A stretch of 64,000 bases of DNA from Actinoplanes missouriensis 431. Lineage in GTDB: Bacteria; Actinomycetota; Actinomycetes; Mycobacteriales; Micromonosporaceae. The notes beneath the pieces were generated by a model that worked only from the letters and a program-made list of their open reading frames with translations, was not told the origin of the DNA and did no database searches. A program made the position numbers and the translations under genes. The DNA lies in contig NC_017093.1 of NCBI RefSeq assembly GCF_000284295.1, positions 7,130,001-7,194,000 of the forward strand. The letters run 5' to 3'. Shown piece by piece: positions 44,941 to 53,962 of this stretch. Position 1 is the stretch's first letter. Each line of letters starts with the position of its first letter.

Positions 44941-46103
44941 ACCGTCCCGATCCGGGCGATCAAACGGTCGTAGGCGTCCACCGTCGACTGCCACGACGAC
45001 GGATCCGCGTGCCGCCGGCCGGTCAGGCCGGCGGCACGCGTGATGCCGAGCGCGAGCTCCGCCGGTGACGCCGGCGGCACGAAGACCGTCCCGCTGTACC
45101 GGTCGGCGGCCTCCACCAGGCCGCCGACCGCGGTCACCACCACCGGTACCCCGTGGCTCATCGCGATGTGCAGCGGCCCGCTGGCCGAGCTGCGCCGGTA
45201 CGGCAGAACCACCACGTCCGCCCCCGCGAAGAAGTCGTTCACCTCGGCGTCCGCGACGTACCGGTTCACGAACGTGATCCGGTCCCGGACCGGCGAGTCC
45301 AGGATCATCTCGCCGGGCAGCGTCCACCCCTCCCAGGTCTCCCCCACGATCGTCAGGTGGTATCCCGGCCCGAGCCCGGTGAACGCCTCGACCAGGTCTT
45401 CCAGGCCCTTGTACGGCCGGATCGTCCCGAAGAACAGCAGCCGGCAGACACCCGGCGTGCCGGCCCGCCGCGCCACCGGCTCGTGATGGTCGAACGGCCC
45501 GTGCAGCGCCACCTCGACCGGCGTCGCACCGATGCCGAACGACTCGGTGACCGCCCTGCGGTCGAACGCGGAGTGCACGATCACCCCGTCGGTGCGCCGC
45601 AGCAGCGGCTGGATGCACCGCCGGACGTACCGGGCCGCCCACGCGTGCCGCGCCTCGCCGGTGTCCTGCACCTCGTGGAACTCCACCACCACCCGGATGC
45701 CGAGTGACCGCGCCGCCGCCACCAGCGCGAGGTACGAGTGCAGCACCGCGCCGGTCCACCACTGCAGCACCAGCACGTCCGGCCGGTAGGAGCGGAGGAA
45801 CCGCACGGCCCGGAACAGCGACGGCACGGCGAACCAGTCGACGCCGTCGAACACCCGTACCGAAGGCTCGTAGCGCAGGTCGGCAAGCGAGTGACCGACC
45901 CGCTCCCGGCCGGGGTAGAGCCGGGCCGGCAGCAGCCGGCGCATCAGGATCACGCCGACGTCGTGTCTCGAGGTCAGCGCGTTGCTCAGCCGGCAGGTGT
46001 AATAACTGATCCCGGAGAGGAACCGCCAGCCCGAGCCGACCACGAGGATGCGAGTCCGCTGATCCGAACAGGGCTGGTCAGGTGGCGTTGGCGATGCAGT
46101 CAC
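44880..46103 (-). CDS. GT4-family glycosyltransferase (last gene of EPS operon)
   Basis: A 407-aa GT-B transferase. Start GTG 46103 has GAGGAGG 7 bp upstream inside the end of the preceding gene, which decides the start. N-terminal domain: RILVVGSGWRFLSGISYYTCRLSNAL; C-terminal donor domain: VCRLLFFGTIRPYKGLEDLVEAF, YHLTIVGETWEGW, ITFVNRYVADAEVNDFFAGADVVVLPYRRSSASGPLHIAMSHGVPVVVTAVGGL, containing the usual E-x7-E-like region modified to an SSASGPLHIAMSHG form. Its last 61 bp overlap the end of the convergent GH5-like gene. Sugar specificity unknown. Confidence 0.88.
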   Translation of the reverse strand: MTASPTPPDQPCSDQRTRILVVGSGWRFLSGISYYTCRLSNALTSRHDVGVILMRRLLPARLYPGRERVGHSLADLRYEPSVRVFDGVDWFAVPSLFRAVRFLRSYRPDVLVLQWWTGAVLHSYLALVAAARSLGIRVVVEFHEVQDTGEARHAWAARYVRRCIQPLLRRTDGVIVHSAFDRRAVTESFGIGATPVEVALHGPFDHHEPVARRAGTPGVCRLLFFGTIRPYKGLEDLVEAFTGLGPGYHLTIVGETWEGWTLPGEMILDSPVRDRITFVNRYVADAEVNDFFAGADVVVLPYRRSSASGPLHIAMSHGVPVVVTAVGGLVEAADRYSGTVFVPPASPAELALGITRAAGLTGRRHADPSSWQSTVDAYDRLIARIGTVQENDTSSNQTAPELSPDLR

Positions 46104-47325
46104 GGTAGACCTCCTCGATCTCGGGAACCACGCGGGCAGCGGTGAAGTCGAGCCCGCGCTCCCGGCCCGCGGCGCGCAGCCGTCCGGCCAGGTCACGGTC
46201 GGTGAGCACGCGCAGCAGCGCGGTGTGCAGCAGATCCGGGTCGCCGGGCGGGACGAGCAGCCCGTCCACCCCGTCGTGCACCACGTCGAGCAGGCCGCCG
46301 GACGCCGATGCGACGAGCGGCGCGCCGGCCAGCATCGCCTCGACGGCGACCTGGCCCATCCCCTCCAGCAGGGACGGGACGACGCCGGCTGCGGCGCCGT
46401 GCCAGGCCGCCATGACCTGCGCGTGCGGCACGTCGTGGCGGACCACCACGCCGGGCGGCACCGGCGGGGTGTCCGGCCGCAGCGCGCCGAGGCAGACCAG
46501 CCGGGGCACGGCCGGATGCAGGGCCGATGCCGAGGACACCAGCCGCCGATACGCCGTGAACAGCACGTCGATGCCCTTGTGCGGGCCGAGTTGCCCGACG
46601 AAGAGCAGGTAGGGCTCGTCCGGCAGCCAGTCCGGCCGGGGCGTCTGCCTGGCCAGCGTGTCCAGGCCGTCCGGCACCAGGCTGGAGATCACCCGTACCG
46701 GCAGCTCACCGGGGAGCCGGGCCAGGTTCAGCGCGGACGCGACCGAGGACGAGATGGCGGTGAGCGTGTCGATCCCCCGGTGGTGCTGCGCCCGCAGCCC
46801 GGCGGTGAGCACCGCCGAGCGCGGCCGGCCGTACTGGGCGCTCGCGCAGCCGACGCAGCGGCCCAGGCTCGGCCCTGACGTGCAGCGACGCCCGTTGCGG
46901 GAGAACGTCTTGCGCACGCAGGTCAGCCCGAAGTCGTGCGCGGTGTGCACGTGCGGCAGCCCGAGCCGGCCGAACCGCAGCGGCAGGTAGCTGTACATCA
47001 GCCAGTCGTGGCTGTGCACCACGTCGAACGTGTTCGTGCGGAGCACTCGCGCGATGTCCGCGGTGGTCAGCGGGTCGGGAAGGGTAGGATGGAACGGCTT
47101 GGCGGGATCCGCGTTCAGCCGGGGCAGCATCGTGCTCGCGACACTGCGGACGCGCACCACCCGTACCCCGTTGATCTCCTCGTCGTGCGGCGCCGCAGGC
47201 GTCGCCAGCGTCAGCACGGTGACCTCGTGCCCGCGTCGCACCATCGCCTCGCTGCTCGTCGCGATGCTCCGTTCCAGCCCGCCGATGACCGGCGCGTACA
47301 GGTTGGAAAGGTGCAGGATTCTCAC
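46078..47325 (-). CDS. GT4-family glycosyltransferase
   Basis: A 415-aa retaining GT-B enzyme: MRILHLSNLYAPVIGGLERSIATSSEAMVRRGHEVTVLT at the N-terminus, VVHSHDWLMYSYLP and HTAHDFGLTCVRKTFSRNGRRCTSGPSLGRCVGC (a Cys-rich loop near 130-165 common in GT4 enzymes of this type), then LLFVGQLGPHKGIDVLFTAY and VVPSLLEGMGQVAVEAMLAGAPLVASASGGLLDVV with the E-x7-E motif (EGMGQVAVE). It overlaps the flippase gene by 4 bp. Nucleotide-sugar donor unknown. Confidence 0.9.
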   Translation of the reverse strand: MRILHLSNLYAPVIGGLERSIATSSEAMVRRGHEVTVLTLATPAAPHDEEINGVRVVRVRSVASTMLPRLNADPAKPFHPTLPDPLTTADIARVLRTNTFDVVHSHDWLMYSYLPLRFGRLGLPHVHTAHDFGLTCVRKTFSRNGRRCTSGPSLGRCVGCASAQYGRPRSAVLTAGLRAQHHRGIDTLTAISSSVASALNLARLPGELPVRVISSLVPDGLDTLARQTPRPDWLPDEPYLLFVGQLGPHKGIDVLFTAYRRLVSSASALHPAVPRLVCLGALRPDTPPVPPGVVVRHDVPHAQVMAAWHGAAAGVVPSLLEGMGQVAVEAMLAGAPLVASASGGLLDVVHDGVDGLLVPPGDPDLLHTALLRVLTDRDLAGRLRAAGRERGLDFTAARVVPEIEEVYRDCIANAT

Positions 47326-48779
47326 TGGAAACCCCCCGGCTTGCCGCCGGCTCTCTGCCGGTCCTTCTCACCTTCGAGATGTACGGGCACCGGCTCCCCA
47401 ACCGCACGGGTGGCCGTCCCCTGGCGCCTCCGGTGAGCCACCGCCCCCGAGGTTGTCTCCGACGCCCCTGGTCCGAGCCCTCGAAGCCCGAACCCGTGAC
47501 GCCCGAGCCTCTGACGCCCGAACCTCTGACGCCCGGCCAGCGCCGCGACCAGCAGCGCGCTCGTGGTCTGGCCGGCCAGCCAGGCGACGCCGGCACCGGT
47601 CACCCCCAGCCCCGGCAGCAGCCACCAGGTGAGCAGCAGGCACGCCCCGGCCCGGACCGCGTTGAGCCGGCGGCAGCGCCGGAAGTCGCCCCGCGACCGC
47701 CAGTGCGCCACCGCCAGATTCGTGACCGCGTCCGGCAGCGCCGCCACCACCAGGATCTTCAGGAGCAGGCCACCCTCGGCGGCGTATCCGGCGCTGAACA
47801 TGCCGAGAATCGCGTCACCGGCCGCGAGCAGCACCAGCGCCGGCGCGCCGACCAGGGCCAGCACCACGACGGCGGCCCGTCCCACGCCGGCCCGCGCCGC
47901 GTTGGTACGTTCGGCGTAGAGCGCGGACGCCACCGCCGGCGAGACCATGAACAGCATCGACGCGGTCATCCAGGCCAGGTAGAAGTGCGCGTTGGCGTCC
48001 GAGCCGAGCCGGGCCGTGACCAGCACCGGGAGCAGCGCGGCCGGGCCGGCCTGCGCCAGGTTGATCAGATGATGGCCGGTCAGCGCGGTCCACAGGTGCG
48101 GCAGCTCGGACCGGATTCCCGCTGGTCGCAGCCGTGCGCCGGGCCGCAGCCGCCCCGGCCCGACGATCACGGTCAGGACGCTGACCAGCAACGTCGGCAG
48201 GGTCCAGGAGAGCAGCACGGCCTCGGCCCAGCCCGCGCCGCCGCCCGGGAGACTCAGGATCGCCAGCAGCGCCAGGATCTTGCCGGCCGCGACGGCCAGG
48301 TTGCGGACCAGCATGCCGTGCCCGGCCCGATGCGCGACGTAGACGTTGTCCAGCAACGTCGTGAGCGTGACCGCGACCGCGGCGCAGACCAGCGCGGCCA
48401 GACCGGGCAGCCCGGCGAGAAAGCCGAAGTTCCCGGCGACCCGCGGCACGATCAGCGCGGCCGCGGTCGCCGCCGCCGCGGTGGCCGCCGCGGCGAAGAT
48501 CAGGCCACCGCTGACGATCCGTGACCAGCGGGCCGGGCCGGCGCCGGGCAGCCGCTGGATGAACATGTGCCCGGCGCCGAGCTGCGCGATCATGCTGACC
48601 GCGGTGGCCGCCGAGATCAGCGCGGTGGCCGTGCCGATCTCCGAGGCGGGCACGCACCGGGCCGCCAGCATCCAGTAGAGGTAGCCGAGCCCGCCGTTGA
48701 CCACCGTGGTGGCCATGATGAGCAGGCTGTTCCGCGCCAGCGAGTCGTCCCGGAGCCGCCGGGCCGTCCTGATCAGCAC
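47322..48779 (-). CDS. Polysaccharide flippase (MOP/MVF superfamily)
   Basis: A 485-aa membrane protein with about 12-14 helices. NSLLIMATTVVNGGLGYLYWMLAARCVPASEIGTATALISAATAVSMIAQLGAGHMFIQRLPG is the typical N-terminus of Wzx-like polysaccharide exporters. GTG 48779 is preferred because it overlaps the upstream stop by 7 bp and no family homology exists further up. The C-terminal tail is repeat-derived (GRQRLGRHGFGLRGLG). It should flip lipid-linked oligosaccharide made by the flanking transferases. Confidence 0.85.
   Translation of the reverse strand: MLIRTARRLRDDSLARNSLLIMATTVVNGGLGYLYWMLAARCVPASEIGTATALISAATAVSMIAQLGAGHMFIQRLPGAGPARWSRIVSGGLIFAAAATAAAATAAALIVPRVAGNFGFLAGLPGLAALVCAAVAVTLTTLLDNVYVAHRAGHGMLVRNLAVAAGKILALLAILSLPGGGAGWAEAVLLSWTLPTLLVSVLTVIVGPGRLRPGARLRPAGIRSELPHLWTALTGHHLINLAQAGPAALLPVLVTARLGSDANAHFYLAWMTASMLFMVSPAVASALYAERTNAARAGVGRAAVVVLALVGAPALVLLAAGDAILGMFSAGYAAEGGLLLKILVVAALPDAVTNLAVAHWRSRGDFRRCRRLNAVRAGACLLLTWWLLPGLGVTGAGVAWLAGQTTSALLVAALAGRQRFGRQRLGRHGFGLRGLGPGASETTSGAVAHRRRQGTATRAVGEPVPVHLEGEKDRQRAGGKPGGFQ
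47475..47534 (-). repeat. 15-bp in-frame array at the flippase C-terminus
   Basis: Four units of gaacctctgacgccc encode GRQRF-type pentapeptides after the last membrane helix. Confidence 0.93.
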
Positions 48780-49819
48780 GTCGTGCGCCCCCGAACGCCG
48801 GCGCCCGTCCACGCAGCGCCCACCCCCCGAGCAGCAGTCCCCGGGGTGACCGTCCCCCGCGTAGCCGTTCCGCGCGCCGTGGCTCCCGGGGCCACCGTTC
48901 CGGGGGCGATCGGCAGGCGGTGAGCGCCGGCCCCCGGCCCGGTGATCGAAGCTCGGGCGCCGGCCGTGACCCGGGCGCCGCGGACCGGGCCGCGCGCGTA
49001 GAACCCGGTGCTGGTCGACCCCACGCTGATGCTCACCGCCCGCAGGCACCCGTCCGGCGGCAGCGCCGGCAGGTTCACGGTGAGCGACCGCACCGTGTCC
49101 GCTCCCACCGTCACCGGCCGAGCCGTGATCAGCCGCCCGCCGACCCGCAGCCGCAACGGGATGGTGACCGTCGCCAGACCCGCGCTCGTCACCCGGATCG
49201 GCACCGCCAGCCCTCGCACCGGAACCGTGACCGGCGCACTGATCCCCGCCGCCCATCCGTTGAGCGCCACGCTGAGATATCCGGGCTGCTCGGGCCGGGG
49301 CGACGCCACGTAGACCCGGGTGGCCACCCCGCCGATGACGACCGCCAGCAGCACCGGAACAGCCACCGCCACCCCGTCACCCACCCACGACCGCCGCCCC
49401 GCAGCCACCGCCACCCCGTCACCCGCCGCGTCGTCACCCGCCGTGGCCGCCGCACGGGCCGTCCATCGCTCACGCAGCAGCGCACCGGCAGTCGCCAGGG
49501 TCGCGGCCACCGCGATCCCGGCCACCAGCGGCACGCTTCGCACCGGCGTCCCGATCGCATGCAGCACGAGCGCCACCAGCGGCAACGTCACCAGCCCCGC
49601 CAGCGCGGCAAGCGCAAGCCGAGCCCCGGGGACACCAGCAGCCCCGGGCACGCCAGGAGCCTCGGGCACCGGCGGGCCGGGCAGGGCTCGCAGCAGCAGC
49701 TCCCCGGTGGTCAGGAGCGCCACCAGGCAGAACGGCGCCGCCACCGCGACCCGCCCACTGCCCGCCAGTGTCATGGCCAGGCCGGCGGCGGCCAGAAGCG
49801 CGAGCCGGATCGTCGTCAT
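48773..49819 (-). CDS. Membrane protein of the EPS operon, unknown function
   Basis: A 348-aa protein from ATG 49819, which overlaps the upstream stop as ATGA. It has five hydrophobic helices (about 5-25, 27-45, 65-90, 95-115, 150-172), then an extracytoplasmic beta-rich region (YVASPRPEQPGYLSVALNGWAAGISAPVTVPVRGLAVPIRVTSAGLATVTIPLRLRVGG...) and a repeat-rich tail of APGTVxRG units. I do not recognise a family for certain; DUF1616-like membrane proteins in polysaccharide clusters have a comparable helix-plus-beta layout. A role in polymer assembly or export is inferred from context only. Confidence 0.75.
   Translation of the reverse strand: MTTIRLALLAAAGLAMTLAGSGRVAVAAPFCLVALLTTGELLLRALPGPPVPEAPGVPGAAGVPGARLALAALAGLVTLPLVALVLHAIGTPVRSVPLVAGIAVAATLATAGALLRERWTARAAATAGDDAAGDGVAVAAGRRSWVGDGVAVAVPVLLAVVIGGVATRVYVASPRPEQPGYLSVALNGWAAGISAPVTVPVRGLAVPIRVTSAGLATVTIPLRLRVGGRLITARPVTVGADTVRSLTVNLPALPPDGCLRAVSISVGSTSTGFYARGPVRGARVTAGARASITGPGAGAHRLPIAPGTVAPGATARGTATRGTVTPGTAARGVGAAWTGAGVRGRTTC
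48846..48905 (-). repeat. 15-bp in-frame array in the EPS membrane protein tail
   Basis: Four units related to gccaccgttccgggg encode PGTVA-type pentapeptides. Confidence 0.88.
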
Positions 49820-51750
49820 CGCACGCTCCCACGGGTCGTCGCGCCGAGCCTGCCGAAGTCGAACCGGTAGATCGCCACGTGCGGGCCGTCGTACATCTTG
49901 ATCAGCCACGGCATGGTGTCGAACTTGGTGAGCTGGGCCCTGGTGAACGCGGGCCGGCCGTCGTGCGGGATCGGCTCGTTCGTCTCGAAATAGATCCTGA
50001 TGTCGGGCACCTGTTCGGCCATCCGCCGGTCCACCACCAGGAACTCGAACCGCCAGCTGCGCAGCTGCTCCAGCAGCGCCGCCGAGATCGGCCGGCCGGG
50101 CCCGGCGCGGTACAGGTCGTAGGTCGGGAACGTGGCGGACCCGGTCGTCGGCTGCTGTTCGCCGTACGACCCGAAGATCAGCCCGGAGTACCTGTCCGCG
50201 ACCAGCCGGATCTCCCGTCCCTGCGTCTCCCGGAGCCAGGCGGCGGCCGCGAGAACCTCCGGGGTGGCGGCCCGGGTGTCCGAGCCGAAGACCGGTGGGC
50301 CGGGGAACCGGTAGGACGGGTTCATCCCGGCCGCGTTGTTGCCCACCAGCATCAGCGCACACCCGGTCAGAAGCAGATAACCTGCGAAAACGCGCCGTCG
50401 CCGGTCCAGGAGTGCGATGATCAAGGGGGCGGCGGCAACGGCGATGCCGAGGTAGCTGAACGCCCAGGAACGCCGCGCGCCCTCGGCTCCGGCCGGGGTG
50501 AGGATCAGCAGCGTGGCCGGGAAGTACAACGCGCCGACCAGCAGCATCGCTGCCGTGCCGGCCGAGGTGAGCGGATCGGCGGTGCGTCTGCGCCGCCACC
50601 AGAGCGCGGCCGCCCCGGTCATCACGAGGAGAGCGAAGCCCGGTGCCGCGTACGCCGTGGCCCGTTCCCACCAGGGCGCGATCGACTGGCTGAACAGCGT
50701 CCGCCCGCCCGATCCCCCGCCCGCGAGCCCGCCGAACTGGCCGAGCGCCCGGCCCAGGTACGGATCGAGATAGCTGCTGGTCCGCGGGGCGATCGCCGCC
50801 ATCCAGAGGACGGTGATCAGGCCGGTCCGGGCGGCGAGTCCCCATGCCACGCGGGCCACACCGATCAGCTCGCCGCCGCGGAGCGTGCAGGTGATCGCGA
50901 TCAGGCCGAGGATCCCGGTGAGCCAGATCGCGGTCAGGTGATGGGTCGCCACGGTCACGACAGCGAGCAGCAGCGCGACAGCGGACCAGCCGATACGGAC
51001 GCCCCGGCGGGACGACCGCATCGCCCGCAGCGCGCAGGCCAGCGCCCAGACCAGCACCGCGATCGCCAGCGACTCGTACCCGAGCTGGGTGTCGAAGAAC
51101 AGGAACGAGCTGTTCAGGCTGTAGACGAACGCGGCCGCGACACCGATCCGGGGATCCGGCCAGAGCTGGCCGGCGACCGCCGCGACGCCGAGCACCAGCA
51201 GCACGTGCGCGGTGATCAGCACGAGCAGGGCGGCGTGCCAGACGGTGAGGCCGGTGAGCGCCGCCATCGAGGAGACCGTCGCGTGCAGGCCCGGATAGTC
51301 GCCGATCACCCGGACGATCGAGTTCTGCTGGAAGAGGCGGCCGTCCAGGAGGATGTCGTGTGCCTGGCCCCAGTGCGCGTATTCGTCGTGGTAGAGCGGG
51401 CCGGACGGGTTGCGCAACAGTTTGGGCAGGTAGGTGAAGCACGCGTAGCCGGCGAGCACGGCGAGGCGCAGCCGGGGAGCGGTGCTCCGGCGTACCCCCC
51501 AATAGGCCGCCGGCAGCGTGAAGAGCACCATGCCCGCCCAGAAGAAGGCGAACTGGCCCGGCTCCCCCCACTCGGCCCGCCGGTACGCGACCACCAGCGC
51601 GGCCGCACCGGCCGCCGCGGCGGCCGTGAGCGTCGCCGCGCACCAGGCCGTCTCCCGGACGCCGCCGGAGAAGCCCGGCGCGTCGTCGCGGGCGAGACCG
51701 CCGCGGGGAACACGGGCACGGGACAACCGACCGGCCGTGGTCACACTCAT
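49816..51750 (-). CDS. Multispanning membrane glycosyltransferase-like protein
   Basis: A 644-aa protein with about 12 helices and a C-terminal outer domain of 180 residues. NPSGPLYHDEYAHWGQAHDILLDGRLFQQN in the first large loop carries the acidic DE motif of GT-C type transferases that use lipid-linked sugars. GGLAGGGSGG and repeated FLVVDRRM/IRIYFETNEPIP are in the later loops. ATG 51750 overlaps the preceding gene as ATGA. It probably acts at the outer face of the membrane, transferring a sugar or polymerising repeat units. Confidence 0.8.
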   Translation of the reverse strand: MSVTTAGRLSRARVPRGGLARDDAPGFSGGVRETAWCAATLTAAAAAGAAALVVAYRRAEWGEPGQFAFFWAGMVLFTLPAAYWGVRRSTAPRLRLAVLAGYACFTYLPKLLRNPSGPLYHDEYAHWGQAHDILLDGRLFQQNSIVRVIGDYPGLHATVSSMAALTGLTVWHAALLVLITAHVLLVLGVAAVAGQLWPDPRIGVAAAFVYSLNSSFLFFDTQLGYESLAIAVLVWALACALRAMRSSRRGVRIGWSAVALLLAVVTVATHHLTAIWLTGILGLIAITCTLRGGELIGVARVAWGLAARTGLITVLWMAAIAPRTSSYLDPYLGRALGQFGGLAGGGSGGRTLFSQSIAPWWERATAYAAPGFALLVMTGAAALWWRRRRTADPLTSAGTAAMLLVGALYFPATLLILTPAGAEGARRSWAFSYLGIAVAAAPLIIALLDRRRRVFAGYLLLTGCALMLVGNNAAGMNPSYRFPGPPVFGSDTRAATPEVLAAAAWLRETQGREIRLVADRYSGLIFGSYGEQQPTTGSATFPTYDLYRAGPGRPISAALLEQLRSWRFEFLVVDRRMAEQVPDIRIYFETNEPIPHDGRPAFTRAQLTKFDTMPWLIKMYDGPHVAIYRFDFGRLGATTRGSVR

Positions 51751-52862
51751 CGGCCGACGGCCCCCGCGGTCGCCGGTCGGCTTGTCACGGCGGTGTAGAC
51801 GTCGCGGATCCCGCCGACCACGTCGTCCCAGGTGGGGAGCGTGGCCGGGCGTCGACGCCCGGCCGTGGTCGCCTCGATCATGGCGGCGGCCAGGTCGGCC
51901 TCGTCGTCCGGATCGGCGTATCGCAGCCAGACGCCGTCCCCGGCGAGGCGGGCCACCTCCTGGTGCGCCGGGATCGGCGCGGCGACCGTGGGCAGCCCGG
52001 CGGCGAGCGCGTCGGCCACCGACAGCCCGAACGCCTCGTGCGCCGAGGCGGAGACCGCGGCGGACGCGCCGGCCAGGCAGGACGCGAACGCGGCGTCGTC
52101 GAGGCGGCCGTGGAAGACCACCTGTCCGGCGAGGCCGAGCCGGGCCGCGAGCTGACGCCATTGCGCGCCGGCCGGTCCGGTGCCGACCACGTCGAGCCGG
52201 TGGTCCGGGCCGAGGTGCGCCATCGCCCGGATCACCCGGTCGACCCGTTTGTACTGCTCCAGCCGCCCGACGCAGAGGATCCGGCGGACCTGGGCCGGCA
52301 CGCCGATCCGCGGTGGCGCCGGGGGCAGCGGCGGGCGCGGGTCGGTGCCGTTCGGGATGACCACGGTCCGGTCGGCGACGTCCGGGAAGTGCTTCAGCAG
52401 CAGGTCACGCTCGGCGGCGGTGACGCAGACGACCGCGCTGGATCGCTTCAGGACGATGCGCCCGAACGGGCGGTAGAGCGGGTGCAGCGCGGCCCGGAAC
52501 CGGGTGTGCCCGGTCCCGTGGTAGTGCGGCGTGAAGACCATCGGTGTCCCGGGGTTGCCGAGTGCGGCACAGAGCGCGGCGAGCGCGTGATAGCTGTGGA
52601 CGTGCAGGACGTCGTACTCCTGCGCATGGATGCGCAACCACCGCCAGAGCGGAAGTGACAGGCGGTAGTTGCCCGCGGGAACGGTGAGCGGGAAACGCCG
52701 GACCAGCACGCCGTCGACGGTCTCCACGGACCGGGCGGCGTGCTGGGTGATCACCTCGACGTCGTCGCCGGCGTCGATCAGGCCGGCGCAGAGACGCTTC
52801 ACATGGGTCTCCACCCCGCCGATGTCCGGGTGGTACGCGTTCGAGACGACACCGACCCTCAT
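51747..52862 (-). CDS. GT4-family glycosyltransferase
   Basis: A 371-aa GT-B enzyme starting MRVGVVSNAYHPDIGGVETHVKRLCAGLIDAGDDVEVIT, with YDVLHVHSYHAL, VFTPHYHGTGHTRFRAALHPLYRP, RILCVGRLEQYKRVDRVIRAM and ASAHEAFGLSVADALAAGLPTVAAPIPAHQE (E-x7-E type motif EAFGLSVADA, with the second acidic residue as Asp). ATGA overlaps join it to both neighbours. It likely adds a hexose to the lipid-linked repeat unit. Confidence 0.9.
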   Translation of the reverse strand: MRVGVVSNAYHPDIGGVETHVKRLCAGLIDAGDDVEVITQHAARSVETVDGVLVRRFPLTVPAGNYRLSLPLWRWLRIHAQEYDVLHVHSYHALAALCAALGNPGTPMVFTPHYHGTGHTRFRAALHPLYRPFGRIVLKRSSAVVCVTAAERDLLLKHFPDVADRTVVIPNGTDPRPPLPPAPPRIGVPAQVRRILCVGRLEQYKRVDRVIRAMAHLGPDHRLDVVGTGPAGAQWRQLAARLGLAGQVVFHGRLDDAAFASCLAGASAAVSASAHEAFGLSVADALAAGLPTVAAPIPAHQEVARLAGDGVWLRYADPDDEADLAAAMIEATTAGRRRPATLPTWDDVVGGIRDVYTAVTSRPATAGAVGR

Positions 52863-53812
52863 CCGACAGGCGCCTTCTTCTGTTCGACCGGCCCCGGCTT
52901 CACCGCGGCGCCGCGGGCGGTCCGGCGCGGCCGCCACTCGCGGGCGATGGTCCGCAGGACCCGCATCCCGTCGGTGAGCGCGTTGAGGTTGCTCACCCCG
53001 TGGATCCGGGAGTGCTCGAAGCTGGGCACCTCGACGATGTCGAGCCGGGCCCGGGCCGCACGCAGGTTCAGCAGCGTCTCGATCTCGAACCCGTCGCCCC
53101 AGAGGCGGCCGTCCGCGGTGTCCGGCGCGGGCGACGTGTGGTCCAGGTCGAAGACCTCCAGGTGCCGGGCCCAGAACGCGTTGTAGCCGTAACAGAGGTC
53201 GCTGTACCGGGTGCCGAAGAGCACGTTGACCAGCAGGCTCAGGCACCTGTTGCCGGCCCGGCGCAGCCGGGTGATGTCGGCACTGCCCCCGGTCGCGGAG
53301 AACCGGGAGCCTTTCGCGAAGTCGGCGCCGGAGAGCAACGTCTGCACGAAGCTCGGGATCTCCAGCGGGTCGGTCGACCCGTCGGCGTCGATCATGACGA
53401 TGATGTCGCCCGTTGCGGCAGCGAAACCGCAGGCCAGAGCATTTCCCTTGCCTCGGCGGTTCTGCCGGACGACGCGGATGTCGGGCCGCAGCCGGCGGGC
53501 GACGGCCACGGTGTCGTCCGTGGACCCGCCGTCGACGAGCACGATCTCGTCCACCTGCGGGAGCCGTGCGAACACGTGCGGGAGGTTCCGGGCCTCGTTC
53601 AGCGCCGGGACGATCACGCTGACCGTGGGTTCGTTGCCGACCGGCTCGGCCGGGACCGGGTCGGTGCGATCGGTCTCGGTCCCGGCGGATTCACTCCTGG
53701 TGGTCTCGGTTCCGGATGGCTCGGTTCTCGTTGACTCGGGCCTGGCATGCGGCTCGGCGATGGTCCGCTCGGCGCCGGTCTCGTCGGAAAGCACACGGTT
53801 GACCGTGGGCAT
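52859..53812 (-). CDS. GT2-family glycosyltransferase (first gene of EPS operon)
   Basis: A 317-aa GT-A enzyme: VSVIVPALNEARNLPHVFARLP, EIVLVDGGSTDDTVAVAR, RRGKGNALACGFAAATGDIIVMIDADGSTDP (DxD near 140) and ADFAKGSRF. It resembles dolichyl/polyprenyl-phosphate mannosyl- or glucosyltransferases without the C-terminal membrane domain, so it may prime or supply polyprenyl-linked sugar to the GT-C partner. The first 60 residues are a Thr/Glu/Pro-rich head made of 15-bp repeats. It starts the seven-gene operon that runs to 44880. Confidence 0.88.
   Translation of the reverse strand: MPTVNRVLSDETGAERTIAEPHARPESTRTEPSGTETTRSESAGTETDRTDPVPAEPVGNEPTVSVIVPALNEARNLPHVFARLPQVDEIVLVDGGSTDDTVAVARRLRPDIRVVRQNRRGKGNALACGFAAATGDIIVMIDADGSTDPLEIPSFVQTLLSGADFAKGSRFSATGGSADITRLRRAGNRCLSLLVNVLFGTRYSDLCYGYNAFWARHLEVFDLDHTSPAPDTADGRLWGDGFEIETLLNLRAARARLDIVEVPSFEHSRIHGVSNLNALTDGMRVLRTIAREWRPRRTARGAAVKPGPVEQKKAPVG
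53641..53745 (-). repeat. 15-bp in-frame array at the GT2 N-terminus
   Basis: About six degenerate units of ggtctcggttccgga type encode TETTR/SAGTE pentapeptides before the catalytic domain. Confidence 0.8.
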
Positions 53813-53824
53813 CAGCTGTCTCCG

Positions 53825-53934
53825 ATCGGGCAGGATATCGGGCAGGGTGGATCGGGCAGGGTGGATCGGGCAGGTCTGAAAACGGGCAGGCCTGGAACTT
53901 GGGGCAGGCCTGGCTCGGGCAGGTGCCGGGAATC
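53825..53934. repeat. 14-17-bp array upstream of the EPS operon
   Basis: About seven units of atcgggcagggtgg type lie in the 445-bp region before the operon, between it and a small ORF. The operon promoter must lie within or next to it. Confidence 0.88.
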
Positions 53935-53962
53935 GGGCGTGCCCGACGCGGGTTCCGGCTGG

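Noticed and set aside
46104..46196. Longer N-terminus for the last glycosyltransferase of the EPS operon
   Set aside because: The extension lies wholly inside the preceding gene and lacks homology; GTG 46103 has GAGGAGG at proper spacing.
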